Part shown: in pieces, positions 1-8,700 of the stretch
Layout: the number at the start of each line of letters is the position of its first letter
How positions within the stretch are numbered: the stretch's first letter is position 1
From: Cnuibacter physcomitrellae
GTDB taxonomy: Bacteria > Actinomycetota > Actinomycetes > Actinomycetales > Microbacteriaceae
Direction: 5' to 3'
Assembly (NCBI RefSeq): GCF_014640535.1
Contig: NZ_BMHD01000001.1
Coordinates: forward strand, 932,214 to 996,213
DNA: 64,000 bases
Translations under genes and position numbers: made by a program
The notes under the pieces: model-generated
Told to the model about the DNA's origin: nothing
Seen by the model: the letters and a program-made list of their open reading frames with translations, nothing else
Database searches by the model: none

Positions 1-839
1 CCCAGCAGAGCCTCGAAGCCCTCGGGGGCGTCCGGGTAGCGGCCGAGGAGCACGGGGTCGGCGAAGATCCGGTTGTGCAGCACGTCGAACAGCTCGGCGA
101 ACGCCGAGTCGGCCTCGGAGTCGGAGGCGGGGCTCACCGGGGTGTGCACGTTGACGAGGCCGACGCGGGTGCCCGGCGCGCTCGCACGCAGCGCCTGGGT
201 GGCGAGGCCGTGCCCGAGGAGCTGGTGGTGGGCCGTCGGGAGCGCGCCGAACAGACGGGTCGCGCCGGGAGCGTGCACGCCGAGCGCGTAGCCCTCGAGC
301 GTGACGGTCGCGGGTTCGTTGAGCGTGGCCCAGGTGGGGATGCGATCTCCGAAGCGCTCCCCGACGGCGTAGGCGAGGTCGGCGAACCTCGAGGCGGTGT
401 CCCGGTCGAGCCAGCCCCCGCGGAGCGCGGTCGGGGTGTCCCAGTGGAACAGCGTCGCGAACGGCTGGATGCCCGCGGCGAGCAGGCCGTCGAGCAGTCG
501 GTCGTAGAACGCGGCGCCCTCCTCGGCCAGACCGCCGCGCCCCTCCGGCTGGAGGCGGGTCCAGGAGAGGGAGAACCGGTACGAGTCCGCGCCGAGGTCG
601 GCGAGCAGGGCGACGTCGTCGGCGTAGCGGTGGTAGTGGTCGGTCGCCACGTCGGCGTTCGCACCGCCGGCGATCGCACCGGGGACACGCGTGAACGCAT
701 CCCACACCGATTCGCCCCGGCCGCCCTCGCGCACCGCGCCCTCGATCTGGAACGCGCTGGTCGCGGTCCCGAGCACGAACCCGTCGGGGAGTCTCGCCGC
801 CAGCTCGCGGGCACGCTCGAGGCGCTCGTCGTCGATCAC
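1..839 (-). CDS. GH1 family beta-glucosidase, 3' end cut by window edge
   Basis: The first 279 residues of a glycoside hydrolase family 1 enzyme are visible; members usually have about 440-480 residues. It hydrolyses beta-glucosides or related glycosides. The N-terminal FVLGTATSAFQIEGA block fits the GH1 barrel entry, FHWDTP is near residue 131, and the TLNEP motif puts the acid/base Glu at about residue 175. The nucleophile Glu lies beyond the edge. The start is a GTG at 839 with a GGGAGG ribosome site 8-10 bases upstream; a nearer ATG at 847 reads into a stop after three codons. There is no signal peptide, so it is probably cytoplasmic. It is last of a five-gene operon, 60 bp after the FAD oxidase, so the glycoside probably enters intact through the MFS transporter. 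Confidence 0.9.
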   Translation of the reverse strand, partial: MIDDERLERARELAARLPDGFVLGTATSAFQIEGAVREGGRGESVWDAFTRVPGAIAGGANADVATDHYHRYADDVALLADLGADSYRFSLSWTRLQPEGRGGLAEEGAAFYDRLLDGLLAAGIQPFATLFHWDTPTALRGGWLDRDTASRFADLAYAVGERFGDRIPTWATLNEPATVTLEGYALGVHAPGATRLFGALPTAHHQLLGHGLATQALRASAPGTRVGLVNVHTPVSPASDSEADSAFAELFDVLHNRIFADPVLLGRYPDAPEGFEALL

Positions 840-899
840 TCCCCCATCCTCCCAGGCCTCGTGCGGCGGAGGTCCCGGATGCGCGCCGACGTCATCGCC

Positions 900-2213
900 T
901 CATCCCCCCAGCACCCGCTCGAGGTAGGCGTTCGTGAACAGCCGGTCCGGGTCCATCCGGTCGCGCAGGGCGACGAAGTCGGCATGCCGCGGGTAGAGAT
1001 CGGCCAGCGACGCGGCGTCCTGCGTGTGGAGCTTGCCCCAGTGGGGCCGGCCCCGGTGCTCGCGCATGATGTCCTCGACGGCCTCGAAGTACGGCCGATG
1101 GTCCTCACGGTGGTAGCGATGGACGGCGATGTACCCGCTCGGTCGACCGCTCGCGGTGGAGAGCCAGAGGTCGTCGGCGGCGGCGAACCGCACCTCGATC
1201 GGGAACGAGACGTGCCAGCCGCGCGAGCGCGTGAGCTCGTCGATGGCCCGCACGACGTCGGCCGTCCGTTCGGCGGGCACCGCGTACTCCATCTCGCGGA
1301 AGCGCACGGTCCGCCGGGTCGCGAAGACGCGGTGGGAGAGGTCGCTGTACTCGCGGTTGGTCCAGAGCCGGTCGGCGAGCCGGTTCACGGAGGGCACGAT
1401 CCCGGGCACCATCGAGCTCGCCGCGCAGGTGACCCGGTAGACGCCGTTGGCCATGAGCGAGTCGTCCACGAAGCGCCGCATCGCGGACAGCGGTCTGGTG
1501 CGCTCCCCACCGGGGCGCCGCTCGTTCGTCTTCGTCACGGCCGTAGTCGTATCGGTGAACCAGTAGAACTCGAAGTGGTCCGAGCGCTCGACGATCCCCT
1601 CGAGGTCGTCGAGGGTCTCGTCGAGCGGGGCCGGGCACTCGAGGGCGGTGAGGACGAACGCGGGCACGCACTGGAGGGTGACCTCGACGATCACCCCGAG
1701 GGCGCCGAGGGAGAGGGCCACGGCCGGCAGGAGCTCCGGCTCGTGGTCCTCGTCGATGCGTCGGAGCTCGCCGTCGGCGGTGACGAGGGTGATGCCGACG
1801 ACCTGGGTCGCGATCCCCCCGAACCGCGAGCCCGTCCCGTGGGTGCCCGTGGAGATGGCGCCCGCGATCGTCTGCACGTCGATGTCGCCGAGGTTCTCCA
1901 TGGCGAGCCCGTGCGGTCGCAGCAGCCGGGCCGCCTCGTGGAGGCGGGTCCCGGCCAGCAGCGTGACGCGCATCCGCTCGCGGTCGACCGACACGATGCC
2001 GCTCAGCTCGTCGAGCTCGAGGAGCACCCCGGTCGCGACCGCGATCCCCGTGAAGCTGTGACCCGCTCCGACGGCCTTCACCCGCAGTCCCGCCCTCGCG
2101 GCGGCCGTCACCGCCCGCTGCACCGCGGCGATCGTCGGGGGTCGCTCCACCCGCACGGGCTTGACCCTCTCCAGGCGCGACCAGTTGCGCCACACCCCGT
2201 TCGCCGCCGTCAC
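900..2213 (-). CDS. FAD-dependent sugar/alditol oxidase (D-arabinono-1,4-lactone oxidase family)
   Basis: A 437-residue oxidase of the VAO/PCMH flavoprotein fold. The N-terminal FAD-binding half contains KAVGAGHSFTG, with His52 placed where the family often has a covalent flavin link, and a glycine-rich STGTHGTG loop near residue 118. The C-terminal half has the HWGKLH motif typical of the D-arabinono-1,4-lactone, L-gulonolactone and alditol oxidases. The start is a GTG overlapping the stop of the upstream PLP-type gene (GTGA), which implies translational coupling. Family members oxidise aldonolactones or polyols with oxygen or another acceptor. The substrate cannot be told from sequence; the adjacent beta-glucosidase and sugar-type MFS suggest a sugar or sugar derivative. 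Confidence 0.85.
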   Translation of the reverse strand: MTAANGVWRNWSRLERVKPVRVERPPTIAAVQRAVTAAARAGLRVKAVGAGHSFTGIAVATGVLLELDELSGIVSVDRERMRVTLLAGTRLHEAARLLRPHGLAMENLGDIDVQTIAGAISTGTHGTGSRFGGIATQVVGITLVTADGELRRIDEDHEPELLPAVALSLGALGVIVEVTLQCVPAFVLTALECPAPLDETLDDLEGIVERSDHFEFYWFTDTTTAVTKTNERRPGGERTRPLSAMRRFVDDSLMANGVYRVTCAASSMVPGIVPSVNRLADRLWTNREYSDLSHRVFATRRTVRFREMEYAVPAERTADVVRAIDELTRSRGWHVSFPIEVRFAAADDLWLSTASGRPSGYIAVHRYHREDHRPYFEAVEDIMREHRGRPHWGKLHTQDAASLADLYPRHADFVALRDRMDPDRLFTNAYLERVLGG

Positions 2214-3505
2214 AGGAACGCCTTCCCCTCACCTCGGTAGCTGGGCACCTCGCCCACCAGCCGTCCGTCCTCGACGACCGCGAACCGGTCCACGTGCTCG
2301 GAGAGCTCGCCCGACTTCGTGTGCCGGAACCACACCCGATCGCCGATGCGCAGGCGCTCGGCGCCCCGGCCGGTCAGGGGCGTCTGCACCTCGCCGGCCA
2401 TCTCGCGCGGCACCATCCGCGTCGGGCGCGGCCAGACCACCTCGGGCAGGCGGTCGAGCGCGGGCGGACCCGAAGCGATCCAGCCGCCGCCCAGCACGGT
2501 CGCCATCTCCGGAGTCGGCTTCCGCACCACGGACATCGCGAAGGCGGCCGCGGGGGCGGGCCGGAAGCGCGAGTAGGTGTCGAAGAGGTGACCGCCCAGC
2601 AGTCCGCTGCCGGCGCCGATCTCGGTCACCGACGGGTCGGCGCCGGTCGTCTCGAGCGATCCCGTGCCGCCGCCGTTCACGAACTCCAGCGGGGCGAGGC
2701 GGCGCACGGCGTCGACCACCGCACCGCGGCGCTCGCGCAGCTCGGCCACCGACCGCCGCTGGATGACGTCGAGGATCCGCCCGCGGATCGGGTTGCCCCG
2801 AGGGCGGTTACCGACCCCCGCGATCTGCGACTCGTACGCCATCATCCCGACGAGCACGTATCCGGGCCTGCCGAGGACCTCCCGGGCGAGGGCGGTCGCG
2901 TCGGCCGCGTCGAACACGGGCGAGCGGAAGGCGCCGAGGTGACCGAGTCCCGGCGCGACGAACGCGGCGTCGAGCTCCAGGGCCACCCGGAGGGGGGCTG
3001 CGCGGCGCGACGCCGGCACGACCGAGTCGATGAGGTCGAGGTGGGCGGCCGAGTCGATCATCACCGTCACGCGTGAGGCGGCCCGTTCGTCGGCCGCGAG
3101 CGCCGCGAGCGCCGTCCGGTCGACGCTCGGGTAGCCGACCACGACGTCGTCGCAGGTCTCGGCGAGCCAGAGCGCCTCGGGGAGCGTGTACGCGAGGATG
3201 CCGTGGAAGCCCGGGAGTGCGAGCACCGCGTCGATCACGGCGCGGATGCGGATGGACTTGGACGCGACGCGGATGGGGGTCCCCGCCGCCCGGCGCAGCA
3301 TGTCGTGGGCGTTGTGGGCGAGCGCCTCGAACCCGAGGACCGCGTACGGCGTCTCGAGCGATCGTGTCGCCTCGGCCAGGGCGGGCCAGTAGCGCAGCTC
3401 GTCGCGCCAGACCCCGGGCACGGCGGGCGGGCGGGTCAGGTCGAGCAGGGCACTCGTGCCGGGTGCGCCGCTCGCGCGGGACGCCGCGGTCCTGCGCGGG
3501 CTCAT
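2210..3505 (-). CDS. PLP fold-III amino acid deaminase/aldolase-like protein (COG3616 type)
   Basis: A 431-residue protein with the alanine-racemase N-terminal TIM-barrel fold, similar to D-threonine aldolase/D-serine dehydratase-like enzymes. The segment IRVASKSIR places the likely PLP Lys at residue 83. EFVNGGGTGS and TEIGAGSG fit the phosphate-binding part of the cofactor site. The C-terminal beta domain ends with an RIGDRVWFRHTKSGELSEHV block usual in this group. I start it at the ATG at 3505, which overlaps the stop of the MFS gene by four bases. The reading frame stays open further upstream, but only as the antisense frame of the transporter. In family terms the reaction is aldol cleavage, deamination or racemisation of a D-amino acid. 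Pairing with a lactone/alditol oxidase looks like a functional unit, but the substrate is unknown. Confidence 0.8.
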   Translation of the reverse strand: MSPRRTAASRASGAPGTSALLDLTRPPAVPGVWRDELRYWPALAEATRSLETPYAVLGFEALAHNAHDMLRRAAGTPIRVASKSIRIRAVIDAVLALPGFHGILAYTLPEALWLAETCDDVVVGYPSVDRTALAALAADERAASRVTVMIDSAAHLDLIDSVVPASRRAAPLRVALELDAAFVAPGLGHLGAFRSPVFDAADATALAREVLGRPGYVLVGMMAYESQIAGVGNRPRGNPIRGRILDVIQRRSVAELRERRGAVVDAVRRLAPLEFVNGGGTGSLETTGADPSVTEIGAGSGLLGGHLFDTYSRFRPAPAAAFAMSVVRKPTPEMATVLGGGWIASGPPALDRLPEVVWPRPTRMVPREMAGEVQTPLTGRGAERLRIGDRVWFRHTKSGELSEHVDRFAVVEDGRLVGEVPSYRGEGKAFL

Positions 3506-4773
3506 CGGACGCTCCTGACGCGGGAGACCGCGAGGGCGCCGAGGAGGGCGAACGCGGCCGAGGCGAGGAAGAGGACGGGGAAGCCGCCCAGCGACCAGAC
3601 GATGCCCGCGCCGACCAGGGGCGCGACCGCCTGGGGCACGGCAGTGGCGATGTTCATGATTCCGAGGTCCTTTCCACGGGAGGCGGGGTCGGGCAGCACC
3701 TGGGTGGCGAGCGCCTGGTCGACCGACAGGAAGCAGCCGTAGCCCGCGCCGAGGAGGGCGGCGGCCACCATGGTCGCGTCCAGCTGCGGCACGAGGGCGA
3801 GCAGGAGCGCGGCGACCGCCTGCAGCACCGAGGAGACGAGCACGAACACCCGTCGCCGGGCGAGCCGGTCGGACAGCCGGCCGCACACGATCGAGGCGAT
3901 CACGACGAAGACCGTGTAGATCACGATGAGCACGAGCAGATCGTCCTCGGCGTCCGCGTCGCCGAGCCCGAACATGAGGAAGTAGAGCAGCAGCGACGTG
4001 CCGAGCGCGTTCCCGATGTTGACGAGGATGCGCCCGGCCAGCGTCCACCCGAAGTCCGGGTGCTTGCGCGGACTCACCCAGAACCCCTCCACCAGAGCCG
4101 CCACCGTCGTGGGCGGGCGGTCCGCGGGATGCAGCCGCGCATCCGGCACGAGGAGGAGGAAGGGCACGACGAGGATCACGAGCAGGATCGCCATCGCGGA
4201 GTAGCCGAGCAGCTGCCCGGTGAAGAGGGTCGTCGCCAGGAGCACGCCGAGGATCAGCCCGATCGCCTGCGGAGCCGAGATCCAGCTCGAGACGAAGCCG
4301 CGCTGCAGCACCGGCACCTGGTCGCTGATGCACGCCGTCAGCGCGGCGGAGAGGATGCAGAAGCCGACGATCGAGACGGTCCACCACACGCCGACCCCGA
4401 CGAGGCCGTCCTGGAGGCCGAGCACCGCGAGCCCTACGGCGAACACCAGGGCGCCGAGGGCGATCCACGGCCGTCGGCGCCCGAACCGCGACGTCGTGCG
4501 GTCGGAGAGCGCGCCGGTCAGCGGGAACACGACGAGTGCCGCGGCGCCGGCGATGGCGCTGATGACGCCGAAGGCGACCACGCTGTCGACCCAGCGACCC
4601 GAGTCGACGTGCACCTCCACCTGCAGGGGCAGGAGCAGCTGCACGGGGGTGAGCTGCGCCATCCACACCCCGAGCCAGGCCGTCGCGAACAGCGCGATCC
4701 AGCCGCCGCCCACCCTGGTGCGGGGTTCCGCTCCCGGTCCCGCGACACCCACCACGCCGTCGGATGACGTCAT
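3502..4773 (-). CDS. MFS sugar transporter (GPH/SLC45-like)
   Basis: A 423-residue integral membrane transporter with about 12 hydrophobic helices in two six-helix halves. The loop between helices 2 and 3 reads SDRTTSRFGRRRPWIALGA, the RRRP form of the MFS signature seen in glycoside/sucrose-proton symporters. A second LSDRLARRR signature lies in the matching loop of the other half. The ATG at 4773 overlaps the TetR stop (ATGA), and the end overlaps the next gene in the same way. With the beta-glucosidase at the operon's end, import of a disaccharide or glucoside is the simplest reading. Export is possible but less likely given this subfamily. Confidence 0.8.
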   Translation of the reverse strand: MTSSDGVVGVAGPGAEPRTRVGGGWIALFATAWLGVWMAQLTPVQLLLPLQVEVHVDSGRWVDSVVAFGVISAIAGAAALVVFPLTGALSDRTTSRFGRRRPWIALGALVFAVGLAVLGLQDGLVGVGVWWTVSIVGFCILSAALTACISDQVPVLQRGFVSSWISAPQAIGLILGVLLATTLFTGQLLGYSAMAILLVILVVPFLLLVPDARLHPADRPPTTVAALVEGFWVSPRKHPDFGWTLAGRILVNIGNALGTSLLLYFLMFGLGDADAEDDLLVLIVIYTVFVVIASIVCGRLSDRLARRRVFVLVSSVLQAVAALLLALVPQLDATMVAAALLGAGYGCFLSVDQALATQVLPDPASRGKDLGIMNIATAVPQAVAPLVGAGIVWSLGGFPVLFLASAAFALLGALAVSRVRSVR

Positions 4774-5453
4774 CCGCGCTCCCCCCGTCCCTCTCGGTCT
4801 GTCACGGTCTCCCTCGACGGGCGCGCCCGGTGCGGATGCGCCCGGTCCGGTCGCGCCCCGTCCGGTCGCGCTCTGCTCGCGAGCGAGCGGGCGGCGAAGC
4901 GGATGGTCGCCTCGGCGCGCACCTCGTCCTCGTCGACGAGCCAGGCCAGCGTGAGGCCGTCGGTGAGGGCCACGAGCTGCGCGGCGAGCTCGTCGACGGG
5001 ATCCAGCCACTCCGAGCCGGTGCGGTGGGCCGCGGCCTCGAGCGAACGACGTGCGAGCATCCGATACCTCTCGTACTGCCGCACCGCGAGCGCCCGCGTG
5101 TCGGGATCGCGCACCGCGTGCTGGGTGAGCTCGAGCATCGCGCGCTCCCGGTGCGGGTCCGCCTTCAGCCCGTCGAGGTACGCGCTCAGGCCGGCGACCA
5201 GGACGTCCTCGAGCGAGGCGTGGTCGCGGGTGGTGACCTCGAGCGCGCTGGTCTCCGACTCGACGGCGTCGGCGATCAGGGTGGTGAGCAGCTCGTCGCG
5301 GGAGGCGAACGCGTAGTGGAAGCTCGCGAGGGCCATGCCCGCCTCGGCCGTGATCGCGCGGGTCGTCGCCCCCGCGATCCCGCGCTCGGCGATGACGGTG
5401 AACGCGGCGCGGACCAGCCGCGCACGGCGCTCCTGCACGTTCATGTGCGCCAC
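4770..5453 (-). CDS. TetR family transcriptional regulator
   Basis: A DNA-binding regulator of about 227 residues. The N-terminal helix-turn-helix is clear: RLVRAAFTVIAERGIAGATT followed by RAITAEAGMALASFHYAF, the usual recognition helix of TetR proteins. The remainder is a helical ligand-binding domain. The C-terminus is basic and low-complexity. I choose the GTG at 5453 because GGGGAGG lies 8 bases upstream; the ATG at 5444 and an in-frame TTG at 5501 are alternatives. It is first in a five-gene coupled operon and diverges from the Ig-like membrane protein at 5624, so it probably controls its own operon from the 170-bp gap. Confidence 0.85.
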   Translation of the reverse strand: MAHMNVQERRARLVRAAFTVIAERGIAGATTRAITAEAGMALASFHYAFASRDELLTTLIADAVESETSALEVTTRDHASLEDVLVAGLSAYLDGLKADPHRERAMLELTQHAVRDPDTRALAVRQYERYRMLARRSLEAAAHRTGSEWLDPVDELAAQLVALTDGLTLAWLVDEDEVRAEATIRFAARSLASRARPDGARPDRAHPHRARPSRETVTDREGRGERG

Positions 5454-5623
5454 GACGATCACCTCCCCGCGGAGCGGCGCCTCGAGCGCCGACTGGGTCA
5501 AGCGTCCCAGTCGGGCAAGTATGTCCTACCGCGTCCCTCGGCGTCCATGGTCAGGTGAGGATTTCGTGCGAACCGCCCACGGTGGCTTTGACTTGCCCCG
5601 CGATCGCGCCTAGGAAGGATGTG

Positions 5624-7966
5624 GTGCCGGAGACGCGACAGGGTGTGACGAGGACGGCGGTGTCGCGCGACCGCGGCTCCGCGAATCGCTCGATCCCGGA
5701 TGCGGTCCGGCGGCTCGCCGCGCTGGCTCTGCTGGGCGTCTGCGGCTCCGCCGCGCTCGCCGGCCTCGCGCTGGGCGCCGCCTCCCCGGCGACCGCGGCG
5801 CCCTCCGACTCCCCCGTCCCCGCTGCGTCCAGCCCGGCCGACGCCACCACCTCGAGCGGCCCGACCGCGTCAAGCGACGCGACCGCTCCGGCCGACGCGA
5901 CCGCTCCGGCCGACGTCACTCCCACCGACCCCGGCCCGACCGGATCCGCACCCACGCCGCCGGGCGACACCACGCCGCCGCCCACCGCGACGCCGCCCAC
6001 CCTCTCCGCTCCGACCGCGGGCTACGTCTCGCCGGGGGCGGTCTCCGTGCGCGGGCAGGGCGAGCCGGGCGCCCCCCTCACCGTCTCCTCCGGGGGCGTT
6101 GTGCTCTGCAGCACGACGGTCGACGGCGACGGCGCCTGGTCCTGCGAGGTCGACGGACTCACGTCCTCCCCCTCAACCACCCTCATCGTGACGCAGGACG
6201 ACGGCGTCTCGGGCGACGGCCAGGCGCAGACGGCCTCGGTGACGATCGCCGTGCTCACGCCGCCCACCGTGTCCGGCGGACCCCGGGGACCGCTCACGAA
6301 CGGGGCCCTCCGCGGGACCGCCTACCCCGGGGCCGTCGTCACCGCGGCGGCCGACGGGGCGACCTGTCAGGGCGTGGCCGACGGGTCGGGCGCGTGGTCC
6401 TGCCCGCTGAGCGGTCTGGCCGACGGACCGCACTCGGTCCGCGCCTGGCAGGAGACGCCGTGGAGCGCGGGCGCCTCCCCGGAGAGCGCCGCCGTCGCGA
6501 TCACCCTCGACACCACCGCGCCGGCGGCTCCCGCCCTGCTCTCCCCCGCGGCGGGGGCCGGGCTCCCCGCCTCCGGCGCCGTGTTCTCCGGCACCGGCGA
6601 GGACGGCTCGGCGGTCTCGGTGTTCGCCGACGCCTACGTGCTCTGCCAGGCACCCGTGGTCGACGGGTCGTGGTCGTGCCCCGCCTCGGAGGTGCCCGCG
6701 GGCACGTACCGCGTCGTCGTGCTGCAGCAGGACGCCGCGGGCAACGTGAGCGTGCAGTCCTCACCGATCGAGCTCGCCTTCGGCACCGCAGCCGGCACCA
6801 CGCCCGCCACGCCGGACGGTGCCGCTCCTGGCACTCCGACCGACCCCGCGGCGCCCTCGCCCACCGACGCGGCAGCGCCGCCGTCGACCTCTGCGCCGGC
6901 TCCAGGCGACTCGACCCCGTCCGCGCCGGGCGCACCGGGCACCCCGAGCGGTCCGGACGGTCTCGAGCGCTCGCAGGGCACCTGGGCCGACGCGACGCAG
7001 TTCACGACCGCGCTCTCGCCGCTCATCGGCGCGGGCTCCGCCTCGACCTGGCTCGTCGCCCTGATCGCCGGGGGCTTCGTGGTCGCGGTCGTCGCCCTCC
7101 CGGCCCGCCTTCTGGCGGGTACGCTCGGCACCTTCGACCGGGACGGCGACGGGCGACGGGCTCGCCTGGCCGCACGACTGACCGGCCGCAACCGCTCCCG
7201 GTACGAGTTCGAGCGGGCCCCGGACGTCTCGCTCTCACCCCTCGTCGTCGGCGCGGGAGCCCTCCTCGCCTCCGCCGCCGTCTCGGTGCTCTCGGTGCCG
7301 GTCCTGGGTCAACCCGCCTACCTCCGCCTCTTCCTCGCCGCCGCCACCGCGCTGGCGATCGTGAACGCCGCCGCCACCGTCCCGGCCGCCGTCGCCGGGC
7401 GGCGGATGCTCGGCGCCGCCGTCACGATCCGCCTCGCGCCGGCCCTGCTGCTGGTCTCCGCCGCGGGAGCGGTGCTGTCGCGGCTGGCCGGCCTCGATCC
7501 GGCGCTGGTCTTCGGACTCGTCGTGGCCCTCGCGGTCCCCGTCGCCACCGGCACGGCCGATCGCGGACGGCTCGCCGTGGCGCAGCTCGTCCCGCTGCTC
7601 GCCCTCGGCGCCTGCGCCTGGATCGCACAGTCGCTGATGCCGCTCCCCGAGGGAGCAGCGGGCGCGTGGCTCACGGAGGTGCTCACGGTCACCGCTCTGG
7701 CCTGCTTCGGCACCGCCTCCGCGCTCTCCCTCCCGCTCGGGGCCTCGCCGGGGCGGGCCCTCCTGCGCTGGTCGCCCGCGATGTGGGTCGGCCTCGCGGT
7801 GGTCTCCTTCGGCGGACTGTCCGCCCTCCTCCTGCCCGCCGTCGCCGGGTCGGGACGGATATGGATCCCGATCGTCGTCGGCGTGGGCTTCGCGGCGGTG
7901 TCGGTGAGCGTCTGGGCGTGGCAGCGGTACGTCGCACCCGTCCTAGGATCGGATGGTGACGAGTGA
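5624..7966 (+). CDS. Ig-like repeat surface protein with multi-pass membrane domain
   Basis: A protein of about 780 residues with four parts. A signal-like hydrophobic segment lies near residues 30-58. Next is a Pro/Thr/Ala/Ser-rich linker, then three bacterial Ig-like domains (about 125-385), recognisable by the repeated GxxYPGAVVTxxxDGxxxCxxxxDGxGxWSCxxxGL pattern. A second Pro-rich linker leads to a C-terminal region (about 470-775) with some 8-9 hydrophobic helices. Each Ig unit has a conserved Cys pair, consistent with an extracytoplasmic location. The start is GTG at 5624 or 5621 after AGGAAGG; an upstream in-frame GTG at 5555 lacks a ribosome site. The mix of exported adhesion-type repeats and a polytopic anchor is not a family I can name. 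It overlaps the next gene by 14 bp. Confidence 0.75.
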   Translation: MPETRQGVTRTAVSRDRGSANRSIPDAVRRLAALALLGVCGSAALAGLALGAASPATAAPSDSPVPAASSPADATTSSGPTASSDATAPADATAPADVTPTDPGPTGSAPTPPGDTTPPPTATPPTLSAPTAGYVSPGAVSVRGQGEPGAPLTVSSGGVVLCSTTVDGDGAWSCEVDGLTSSPSTTLIVTQDDGVSGDGQAQTASVTIAVLTPPTVSGGPRGPLTNGALRGTAYPGAVVTAAADGATCQGVADGSGAWSCPLSGLADGPHSVRAWQETPWSAGASPESAAVAITLDTTAPAAPALLSPAAGAGLPASGAVFSGTGEDGSAVSVFADAYVLCQAPVVDGSWSCPASEVPAGTYRVVVLQQDAAGNVSVQSSPIELAFGTAAGTTPATPDGAAPGTPTDPAAPSPTDAAAPPSTSAPAPGDSTPSAPGAPGTPSGPDGLERSQGTWADATQFTTALSPLIGAGSASTWLVALIAGGFVVAVVALPARLLAGTLGTFDRDGDGRRARLAARLTGRNRSRYEFERAPDVSLSPLVVGAGALLASAAVSVLSVPVLGQPAYLRLFLAAATALAIVNAAATVPAAVAGRRMLGAAVTIRLAPALLLVSAAGAVLSRLAGLDPALVFGLVVALAVPVATGTADRGRLAVAQLVPLLALGACAWIAQSLMPLPEGAAGAWLTEVLTVTALACFGTASALSLPLGASPGRALLRWSPAMWVGLAVVSFGGLSALLLPAVAGSGRIWIPIVVGVGFAAVSVSVWAWQRYVAPVLGSDGDE

Positions 7967-8519
7967 TGAGCATCGGCTGGTCCCGCATCCGACCCCGTCG
8001 TCGGTGACGCCGGAGCAGTTCAAGGCAGCCTTCCGCAACCACCCCGCCGGTGTGGCCGTGATCACGGCCGACGCGGGCGACGGGCCTGTCGCCCTCACCG
8101 CCACCAGCGTGTTCTCGGTGAGCGCCGAACCCCCGGTGCTGGTGTTCTCGGTCTCGGAGCACTCCTCCTCGACGCCGACGATCCGTCGGGCGGCCACCGT
8201 CGTCGTCCACCTGCTCGGAGCGGGCCAGCTCGACATCGCGAAGCTCGGCGCGACGAGCGGCATCGACCGCTTCGCCGACACGTCGATCTGGAGCAGGCTC
8301 CCGACGGGCGAGCCCTACTTCCCCGCCGCCCACGCCTGGATCCGGGGTGAGGTCGTCAACCAGATGGAGGTCGGCGGCTCCACCGTCGTCGCCGTGCAGG
8401 CGCTCGAGACGCACGCGCCGCCTCCGGGCGACCACTCGGCCGACGCCGAGGAGGCCCAGCCGCTGGTGTACCACAACCGCACGTGGCACCGCCTCGGCGA
8501 CCACTCGAAGATCGCCTGA
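7953..8519 (+). CDS. Flavin reductase family protein (FMN-binding split barrel)
   Basis: A 188-residue protein of the flavin reductase-like group that supplies reduced FMN to two-component monooxygenases or reduces small substrates. The opening FKAAFRNHPAGVAVITA and the block TATSVFSVSAEPPVLVFSVS are the family's flavin-binding signature. HLLGAGQLDIAKLGATSG and a C-terminal PLVYHNRTWHRLG also match. The ATG at 7953 lies inside the end of the preceding gene, so the two are probably coupled. No monooxygenase partner is adjacent. A long hairpin at 8581-8630 follows the stop. Confidence 0.85.
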   Translation: MVTSDEHRLVPHPTPSSVTPEQFKAAFRNHPAGVAVITADAGDGPVALTATSVFSVSAEPPVLVFSVSEHSSSTPTIRRAATVVVHLLGAGQLDIAKLGATSGIDRFADTSIWSRLPTGEPYFPAAHAWIRGEVVNQMEVGGSTVVAVQALETHAPPPGDHSADAEEAQPLVYHNRTWHRLGDHSKIA

Positions 8520-8580
8520 GCCGCCCTCCGAACAGCTCTTCGCGAACGCTCCGCGCCCAGCTCTCCCCTCCCCGGCGCGC

Positions 8581-8630
8581 GCCGACTCCGGAGATCCGGC
8601 GCGACACGCCGCCGGATCTCCGGAGTCGGC
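8581..8630. terminator. Perfect 21-bp inverted repeat, bidirectional terminator
   Basis: Arms 8581-8601 and 8610-8630 are perfect reverse complements around an 8-base loop. It lies between the convergent flavin reductase and E2 genes. There is no T-run, as is common for high-GC actinobacterial terminators. Confidence 0.7.
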
Positions 8631-8686
8631 TCAGACAGGGCCGGATCACCGGAGTTGGCTCAGGCCGAGGATGCGCACGCGTGCGC
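8610..8686. repeat. Direct repeat of the terminator arm plus a 14-bp palindrome
   Basis: About 25 bases covering the right arm and the following GGCTCAG recur once from 8640 with three or four changes. A perfect 14-bp palindrome (GCGCACGCGTGCGC) follows at 8673-8686, just before the E2 stop. Confidence 0.5.
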
Positions 8687-8700
8687 GCACGGCGACGGGA

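Noticed and set aside
75-2240. Long plus-strand open frame of 721 codons opposite the FAD oxidase and GH1 genes
   Set aside because: It is the GC-rich antisense shadow of recognisable enzymes; its product is Arg/Gly/Val-rich with no domain. Similar shadows at 53766-57332 (opposite mfd), 24633-26837 (opposite the HAD and RLP genes), 10027-12408 and 38676-41261 were dropped for the same reason.
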